Below, piece by piece: positions 57,401-64,000 of a stretch of DNA of 64,000 nucleotides (position 1 is the first letter of the stretch; each line of letters begins with the position of its first letter). A program made the translations under genes and the position numbers. Source of the DNA: Tubulanus polymorphus (lineage: Eukaryota > Nemertea > Palaeonemertea > Tubulaniformes > Tubulanidae); NCBI RefSeq assembly GCF_964204645.1, contig NC_134030.1:8864278-8928277 (forward strand), given 5' to 3'. A model generated the notes under the pieces. That model was not told where the DNA came from. It saw only the letters and a program-made list of their open reading frames with translations, and searched no databases.

Positions 57401-58777
57401 ATCCCTTGAGCGAATCACAAAAAATGTTACGATTCATTCATTCGTGTGTTGATTGATAAAGGAACACTTCGACAATAGCATCATCCAAATTCCGTTTTCC
57501 AGGACCCAGTTCCCCAGTTCTGAGTTAAGATATGACTTTGTGAAAATTAACTAATTTTAACTCACAGAGTTGACTCTAACTCACGATTGTGGATCCTGGT
57601 TCCTGGTAAAATTTGACTAATTCCCCAATTCCCTGAGAGGTTTCCAGGTCAGCAGCCACCCTGTTTTAGCGACATATCATTTCTTCAGGGATATATAATC
57701 ACGAGATGGGATCGTGAACGGTCGTACTCTCCCACGGGGAGTAATATTACATACCTCCAAATATTCCATACGCGACGATCAGAATCTCAATATTTGGAGC
57801 CATTATCGCCATGACGAAAGCGATCGTCGTAATGATCGCTCCCGCTATGGTAATGACTCGGCACCCGAATTTGTTTGCAAGGGCGCTGGCAAGTGGACCT
57901 GAAAAGCAAAAAAATAAATAACCAAAATGAACATCAATTTCATTAGCCTCAAAACCATTCATCTACATAATTTAAGCACCATGTAACCCTTCGTGTTCAA
58001 CCAACCATTTAAACTCAAAATTGGGGAATAGGATACAATTAAAATGTAAGTTGGATGATCCACTGATACCCGACTAGATAGAAGTGTCTTCTAAAACATG
58101 GATATCAGCTCCGGACTCAGGCACCCGGGACTGCCGTTTATTAAACTGGGGGGGGGGGGGGATTATCTACTTCCTTTTCAATTGGGTTAACCCACTGGTC
58201 AAAGTCAAAGTCGATACCTCTCTATGAGACCAGTCGCAAAGTTATTTCCTATGAGCAGCGGGGGCTTGGCATTCAACGATCTTCGCACGAAAATGCTGCA
58301 GAATTGAACGGCGATTTCGACGTATGTGGGACACAAAGGGTTAATCACATTGAGCGTATAACGCGTTTTTAAACTGAAATACAATTTCAGTTCCCGTGTC
58401 GGGTAAATTATGAATTTCCGAAGTTACCAGTTCCGTTATAAAGGATTATCATTCATCTTTTCATCACATTGCTGCGTTTCGTTTCGTAACTAGAATCCGT
58501 AGCACTGCTTACCCATAATGAGATAAATGCCGATCAAGAGGGAACCGACCCATGATGTCGCCGATGTCGTCGAATGGAAGTGCTCTTGAAAAGCGATGAA
58601 GAATATGCCGAAACTGAAGCACACGCCATCAACGATTATATTGCAGAACAACGACGCGATCACGACGACCCATCCCCAGCCGCCGTCCGGAGGTACCGGC
58701 GGCACGAGATCGTCGTCGGCGACGATCTCGTCGTCTTCCTCTTTCGGTTTGTCGATCAAATTCTTCGTTACACCCAT
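51415..58777 (-). CDS. monocarboxylate transporter-like SLC16 family protein
   Basis: Coding exons in order are 58513-58777, 57755-57898, 56261-57325, 53540-53809, 52286-52411 and 51415-51617 (TAG), giving 690 aa with all junctions in phase 1. SLC16 proteins are 12-helix major-facilitator transporters, many of them proton-coupled carriers of lactate, pyruvate or related solutes. The signature [16 protein letters not shown] opens TM1 (residues about 29-44), followed by [21 protein letters not shown] (TM2) and [15 protein letters not shown] with [14 protein letters not shown] (TM4-5). TM6 ends in FRPLEY. The TM6-TM7 loop, about 250 residues, is Ser/Pro/Gly-rich and includes [14 protein letters not shown], a segment seen in the MCT9/12/14 branch. 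TM7-12 carry [12 protein letters not shown] and [16 protein letters not shown]. Substrate cannot be predicted. The ATG at 58777 has A at -3 and G at +4. Confidence 0.94.
51618..52285 (-). other. SLC16 intron before last exon
   Basis: Mostly occupied by one AGGGTCCC MITE (51686-52106). Borders are GTAAGA and CTTGCAG on the - strand. Confidence 0.8.
51686..52106. mobile_element. MITE, AGGGTCCC family, long form
   Basis: It starts GAGGGTCCCAGGTC and ends TAGGGACCCT. It shares AGATCAGCCATTCC, GGAAGCACCTGC, AAATCGGTAC-GTTTATCTC and GGCATTTTGCTCAAATT with 58842-59216 and 55840-56240. Confidence 0.7.
52412..53539 (-). other. SLC16 intron between exons 5 and 6
   Basis: Just over 1.1 kb of AT-rich DNA with GT/AG borders (GTAAGT and TTTTTCAG). 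I see no repeat family or additional exon in it. Confidence 0.75.
54009..54148 (-). mobile_element. tRNA-derived SINE, 5'-truncated or deleted copy
   Basis: It shares the B-box GGGTTCAAACCC and the downstream body (CTTGGTCGAAGGTTCTCTGG) with 22983-23187. It has lost about 15 bp around the A-box-to-B-box spacer. The direct repeat GTTGGCAGCT flanks it at 53999-54008 and 54149-54158. The tail end is AT-rich. Confidence 0.85.
55840..56240. mobile_element. MITE, AGGGTCCC family, long form
   Basis: The left end AGGGTGCCTACAGATCGGTC and right end AATCAAGGATTCACACGGACC correspond to those of the other copies. The interior GTACTGTTAATCTCGATAAAC and CAGTGGTTTCGTAAG are shared with 58842-59216. More diverged at the ends. 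Confidence 0.6.
57500..57605. repeat. short foldback MITE, second GGACCCAGTTCC copy
   Basis: GGACCCAGTTCCCCAGTTCT and GAGTTAAGAT at the left answer AACTCACGATTGTGGATCC at the right. It parallels 33308-33415 base for base over much of its length. Immediately after it lies the 3' end of a CAGGGTGGCCAC element (57613-57662). Confidence 0.65.
58132..58235. repeat. G-run repeat related to the 2747 foldback
   Basis: A 14-base G-run (58148-58161) is followed by TTTTCAATTGGGTTAACCCA and GATACCTCTCTATGAGACC, matching the loop and right arm of 2747-2845. The left arm is not recognisable. Confidence 0.4.
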
Positions 58778-58794
58778 CGTTTTAAAATGAACAT
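58768..58794 (-). other. upstream ORF overlapping the transporter start
   Basis: In the first coding exon (5' border 58802), an ATG at 58794 opens an 8-codon frame that ends with TAA at 58768-58770, after the main ATG (58775-58777). It has G at -3 and T at +4, a fair context. It would compete with the main start if the exon border is right. Confidence 0.5.
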
Positions 58795-58802
58795 TTCTGG
58801 TT

Positions 58803-61800
58803 CTGAAAATAGATCGCGACACTGATTACAAATTTCCAATGCGGGCTCCCTACAGTAATATCTTGAGAAAATTTCACACTTCATGGAAGCACCTGCATCG
58901 CTTATATCCCATTTACGACAAGACGCCTCCAAAATCGGTACTGTTCATCTCAGTAAACTGTTAATTCAGTGGTTTCAAAAAGGAGATATTTATCTTTGAC
59001 ATAACTAACTCGCTAACCGCTTAGGGTTATCCAGCTTCCAACAGTTCCGAATCAGTCTTTTATACAACTTCGAAAACTAATTGCCCATTTCTCAAAACTG
59101 ATGGAGTTTCTGACATTTTGCTCGAATTGGAAGAGTTTCAAGCACCTTTTAAAAACATTTTCCGCTTTTCAATAAATCTTTTTTTAAGGAATCAAGGAAT
59201 CGTCGCGACCTCGCAGTTACATCATATTTTCCATATTAATACTGTAATAAACCAGGCAGCAGTGAATTATTCAGTGACCTATTAATTTATTTCGAGTCAA
59301 CGATCCTGGCTGGTAGCTTCCTGGAATTCATATCAAATATTGGAAGCATCTGACATGAACTATTACATATTCATTGACAGTATAAATTTCCCCATTGTGT
59401 TTACTGGATAGCCCTCCTGTAGTTGCCCCAGGTTACTACTTCAATAGGGGTATATCAGTTCACTATAGAGGTATAGACCAATGGGAGGGATTGATTCGAT
59501 CCACCGATCCAGAGCGCCTAGACGGAATTCTCGATAAAAACAAGGTCACCACGAGTTAACAGTAACCGATCAATATAGTGGCGGCAATATCCTGATCTGA
59601 ACATCATAACATTTCTCAGAAAATGCTTCACGTTATTGTCAATTTACTTAATTCATCAATATCGCAGCGACACAAACGCAGACTAAATACAAACATAGTT
59701 TATGAAAAAACCACTCGGATTCATAATGAGACGTTTTTCACTAGGAATGCAAGAGGTAGTTCAGTTTGAACCAGTGTCATTCTCTCTTCACAATTTGTTT
59801 TAGAAGGGCAGCAGCCCCCTATTCATTTTTACATCCACCCCTCTGATAATCAGCCACTCCCTATATAATATCTGCTGCCCCCATATAAGTTGTTGACATT
59901 CTATCAGTGCATAATTGCTTTAAGAGTATATTTGAAAAATAGAAGATTACTGTACACCAAAATCAAGCTTAATTTTCTGTATATTTTTTAGGGGGAAGGG
60001 GATAGGGGATCAAAAGCCTCGCTAGTTCAGCAGCCACAATGTCGAAATGCAGCCCCTAAAAAATCCCATCATATGGAGAACATCGCGAACGGAAGGAAGT
60101 CGGGGGCTGGAAAATATTCCGTCTTTTTTTACCTTCTAATCCAAACCTCTTCGGTGTATTCTTCTTCGAACGAAGAAATTTCATCATCCAAAAGTGAATA
60201 ATTCAAATACGCTTGCATTTAGACCCGAATTCCTCACGCTTAAAACGATTTAATATCCGAATGCGATTACAATATCGTTCAAAAAACCTGCGAAACCTCT
60301 TTCATACAATATCCGAAGTCAGTTTATGATTGTATTGTGAAAGCGATACTAGTCCTGAAACTTTCCCAACCTCGACCGGACATATTTCTGCGCGAAGCGG
60401 CACTCTCCGTCTCTGTCGGGGAAAGCTAACTAGCCGTCAGAATCTACGAGCTGATATCAGGTGTAATATACACCATTCGCCTAGTTAGGCAACCCGGACA
60501 AAGTTCGCGTACAGAGGCTTGATTAATGTAAGAACAATACGACAACCAACGTCCAGAGTGCACGAAATCAGAACTGACACGGTTTGATAACTTTCTAACA
60601 ATACGAAAAGCGAAAACATTTTCTAGGAGGTAATGTGACCAGGATTGATTGACTGATTGACCCAATTGGTCAACAAAGTGTCTAGGATATATTGATCAAT
60701 AAAGTCATTAATAAAGTCAATAGATCAAATCATAAAAATGCCACAGGCCAACTGTATTCAATAGGTTATCGGGAGACAAAATTATTTGCCAACGACAATG
60801 TTTAAAAATTCATTATGTCAACAATTAACTCGACTTAATTGCATTCCTCTCGGGCCTGAGAGGAGAGCTTAATACCTTACGATAAAATCGAGCGCGTAGC
60901 AAGTTTTTACAGGGCTAGGCCACGAGAAAATAATGAGAACATTCTTCGGAGTTAGCAATGTAATTAAAAGATTATTTATGTTATTCTGACATAGGCCTAA
61001 TATGCACGGTAGTAGAAGTCATAATGCGAAAGCGTAGAATGAGGTTTAACCCTGAACGCAGCAAATCAATGTGCCTAGCACAAAGAAATTTAGCCCGACT
61101 TACTGATATAAAAAGAGACAGAATCAACGATTGCTACTTCCAACAACAATCGAATGGCACGAAAACTAACTACTACTACTACGAATAACTCGGGTATTAC
61201 TCGGGTAGCACCCACACTCCCACGTCTCAATAAAAACGGAAGCCATAATGCATTCGTCAGCGCCGATTGAGTAATGGACGAATCGAATGATGAAACACGC
61301 GACGAGAGGGTATTTCCGGGAAAAATCGTTTTTCGCCGAAACGACCAATCGAACAACGTACCTTGTTTTCGTACTTTTGTCATACATCGATAGACGATTT
61401 CAAACGAACGTAACATCAATACATAAGAAGCTCATTTACGTTTATAATAGAGAGAGAGTTTTAGCACAACATGGAAGACACCATTCATACGTTCGTACGG
61501 CTATACTACACATACACGCGTGCATACGGCGTAGCTATTTATAACGTATTTCTAGGTCACACGAAATCACGTGATGGCACCACTTGCAATGCAAGAGTGT
61601 CTACATGGAAAATCTCTGAATGTACGTTACACTACACTTTATACTGCCTGCCTGCCTACCACCTCCGCGCTATAAACCAGGCGAACGAACACTATCTTAA
61701 TCCGAAAACAAAGCCGATACAGGTTTATAAAAGGTTTTAAATAAAAATAAGTACATTACCGCCCTGACTGTCGAAAATATATCATATAAAATTTCAACCG

Positions 61801-62943
61801 TTAAACGAACCATCTCAGAGAGAAATGTTATAGCCAACTTTCACTGCTCATGAACTTTTGCGATGGACGCTTAAAGCCACAAAAAAAACTTCGAAGACCG
61901 AACCCAAAATATATGAAAGTATTGCCATTGTTGACATTTCTAGGTAAACATCTTCATAGGTCTACCTATCTTTAATATGCCCTATCGAAGGCCCAAAATA
62001 TCACATATCAGATTGAATTTGTCAATGATCAGATAGGCCCTACCAAATGCAGGGCAGAGTGACAAAAATTATGGCCTCAAACAGGGGTATATTCTGGCAT
62101 CGCAAAAACAGTAGCAAAATGTCAAGTCTCAATCAAATTTCAGCTACATGCCAATATCACTGGTAGCCTACTTATCCTAATGTTACTACTTGAGGAGGGG
62201 AAGTTTAGGCAGGCTGGTTTGAGGTCCCTTTAAGTAAAAAATCTTTTAAGAGACCGTATGAAGAAATCCTTGCACGTCACGTCTAAGATTTCTCAATAAA
62301 TAATACAAAATTTAAGAGAAAATCAAATAATCAAACAAGCAGAAGACGAAAAATCACCCCAGATGACAAGAATGTAACGCAACTGATTTTCTTCTGATTC
62401 AATGTAAAATAAATTTAACACAAAAATCAGAGGAATTAGGCCCCTCCTCATTAAAAGTGAATTTTTTGACAAAAATGACAGTCGACAAGAAAATTAAACC
62501 AACTAGCCTAATAGCAATTTAACTGATGTTCTTAGATTCAAAGTAAAACAAATTAACACAAAAATCAGAAGAATTAGGCTGCTCCTTGGTAAATGAATTT
62601 TTGACAATTGACATCATAATTTGTCTTGACAAGTATATAAATAAAACCAACTGACCTAATAACAATTTAAGTGAATAACCTTCGACAAGAATTTAGCCAA
62701 TATATCCAGTCACAACTTGACACTTGTCGAAGTGGTGTAAGGAAGCAGGGTAGAGGCCAGTCAGCGGTGGTTGATGCCGATGGTGTCACGCACACACACC
62801 GGACCGGGCGAACGGCGGGAGAGAAGACTTTCTATCTCCTTATTCTCAAAAATTGCCGACGAATTCCGTGACACTCACAAAATCTAACTACCTCACGAAA
62901 AACTTATATTCGACGAAACGTATTTAGCAAAAATTAGACTTAC
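58803..62943 (-). other. probable first intron of the SLC16 gene
   Basis: A 4.1 kb interval between a good donor (GCGG|GTAAGT, exon end 62944) and the acceptor CTATTTTCAG at 58803, both on the - strand. It contains an AGGGTCCC MITE (58842-59216) and AT-rich DNA. No coding ORF is supported. The link to the non-coding exon is inferred from splice signals only. Confidence 0.45.
58842..59216. mobile_element. MITE, AGGGTCCC family, long form
   Basis: It starts GGGCTCCCTACAGTAAT and ends GGAATCGTCGCGACCTCG. It shares CATGGAAGCACCTGCAT, AAATCGGTACTGTTCATCTC and TGACATTTTGCTCGAATT with the copy at 51686-52106. Confidence 0.65.
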
Positions 62944-63200
62944 CCGCTATTGTGATATTCGACTGCGTCGAACAAAGCCGCCTCGGAGCAGCGATCAGCT
63001 GTTCTTCCAGGCGCTGACATGTGCGATATGTTAATCAGTTTCGATGCGCGCTAGAGAGACCCCGCCGCCGTTGTGACTTCGCCGTTCAACTACGACTCGA
63101 AACCGATTGATATTTCGTGCATATCTCGCGGCGCGACTGTTTGCACCGCTGCCAGTATTACTCCGGCGAAAAGATTTGTATTTCGACTAAATTTCATACA
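62944..63200 (-). promoter_or_regulatory. probable 5' non-coding exon and promoter of the SLC16 gene
   Basis: The exon's 3' end is set by the donor GTAAGT at 62943. The sequence upstream on the - strand is CG-rich (about 62960-63180) in contrast with the surrounding AT-rich DNA, as in promoters. A perfect CRE TGACGTCA lies at 63437-63444, roughly 500 bp upstream. The transcription start is not defined. Confidence 0.4.
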
Positions 63201-64000
63201 TTTTCAGTCCTAGCAATTCCATAGCTCTCTAGCCTGCATCGAAAATTAATTGACGCCTGTAAGCTCCGCCTACCGGGTTATTTCATGAGGATTTTTAGCG
63301 GAAAAATTTATTTTCGCATAACATAGAAACAAATTAACCGGGCTCTAGTTGTGATTTAGCTGGTTTTTAAACCTGCTTATGGTTAGTTTATCAATTTCCG
63401 ATATCTCTTATCGGTGAAAATTGTTTCGGTTTGATATGACGTCATTTTAGTCGACTGCCAGAGTTGGATTTGCAATAGACTGTTGACCGGTCTCTGTCTT
63501 CGGGACAGGCAACCAGTCTAGATATGCAACAGCTGCCAGAGCCGCCTCAGCGAGCGGTACGGAATCGGCGCCCGGACGGTTCTTGGATGAACCTCCGAGA
63601 TCGGCTCCTGGACCCGCCTCGTCACTTGAATACTATCAATAATTCGTAAAGAATATGAATTTATGGTCCTATCGTTAGAAAAGTCTTGAAATAATATAAA
63701 ATCCCCAAAAGAAACGACAAGACACCAGAGCAATGAGAAAAGACAAAGACCAACAAGAAACAAGAAATGTTTTTTAAAATTTTTTGGTTAATTTAATAAA
63801 ATCATACAATATACACTGACACATATCTTTGTTTACTAAAATTGAAACATCGTTTTATACAAATGATGCAGAAGCTATTATCATTAAATACAAAAAATTT
63901 CAATTGCAAAACCAGAAGAATTGGTGGCTCGAGTATCTGTCCAAAATATTTTAGGGTCTTTCAATGTCTAATGATGCAAACTTTTGGTACAGTACACATA
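63201..64000. other. gene-free end of the window
   Basis: It contains the CRE at 63437 and an imperfect hairpin about 63477-63520 (AGACTG...CAGTCT). A short + strand frame, 63523-63650, is Pro/Arg-rich and starts MQQLPEPP. It could be a retroelement remnant or chance; I do not call it a gene. Confidence 0.35.

Noticed and set aside
63518-63763. 81-codon - strand ORF and a Pro/Arg-rich + strand frame near the right end
   Set aside because: A retroelement remnant was considered, but no catalytic motif or terminal repeat is visible.

Overview
This is a 64 kb piece of an intron-rich, AT-rich nuclear genome from an invertebrate animal, probably marine. The evidence is GT-AG introns with animal-type exons, metazoan-specific proteins (a salt-inducible kinase, an SLC16 transporter, AP-4 beta, APC subunit 13), a eukaryotic tRNA-Val, tRNA-derived SINEs and many short inverted-repeat transposons. 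The palindrome TAGGCCTA is strongly over-represented. I cannot place the phylum from sequence alone.

Layout. (1) 1-5.7 kb, + strand: the last three coding exons of a gene I do not recognise, followed by a probable 3'UTR. (2) 5.7-9.9 kb: intergenic DNA with a MITE, a TA array and four perfect cAMP-response elements (CREs). Two of these form an 11-bp-spaced pair about 130-150 bp before the next start codon. (3) 9.9-30.6 kb, + strand: a complete salt-inducible kinase gene (SIK1/SIK2-like), 8 coding exons and 1012 aa, with repeat-filled introns. (4) 30.6-35.5 kb: the SIK 3' region, convergent with the next genes. (5) 35.5-37.5 kb, - strand: ANAPC13 and then, only 48 bp downstream, a long intronless AP4B1-like ORF that lacks the C-terminal hinge and ear. 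The pair looks dicistronic. (6) 39.3-40.9 kb: two identical tRNA-Val(CAC) genes in opposite orientation, one dead copy without its anticodon arm, and one partial copy made by a 108-bp tandem duplication. (7) 41.2-42.9 kb, - strand: a two-exon, 188-aa protein of unknown family. (8) 44.7-51.4 kb: gene-free AT-rich DNA, possibly a very long 3'UTR, with a 300-bp TA array. (9) 51.4-63 kb, - strand: a complete monocarboxylate-transporter-like gene (SLC16 family, 690 aa, 6 coding exons plus a probable non-coding first exon).

The genes do not form one pathway. Links that can be argued are that SIK is a cAMP/CREB-pathway kinase whose upstream region carries CREs (possible feedback), and that ANAPC13 and AP4B1 may share a transcript. 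All introns are populated by MITE and foldback families that recur across the window, including one clear nested insertion. Two SINE copies are bounded by intact target-site duplications. I found no rRNA, CRISPR, plasmid, phage or bacterial features.
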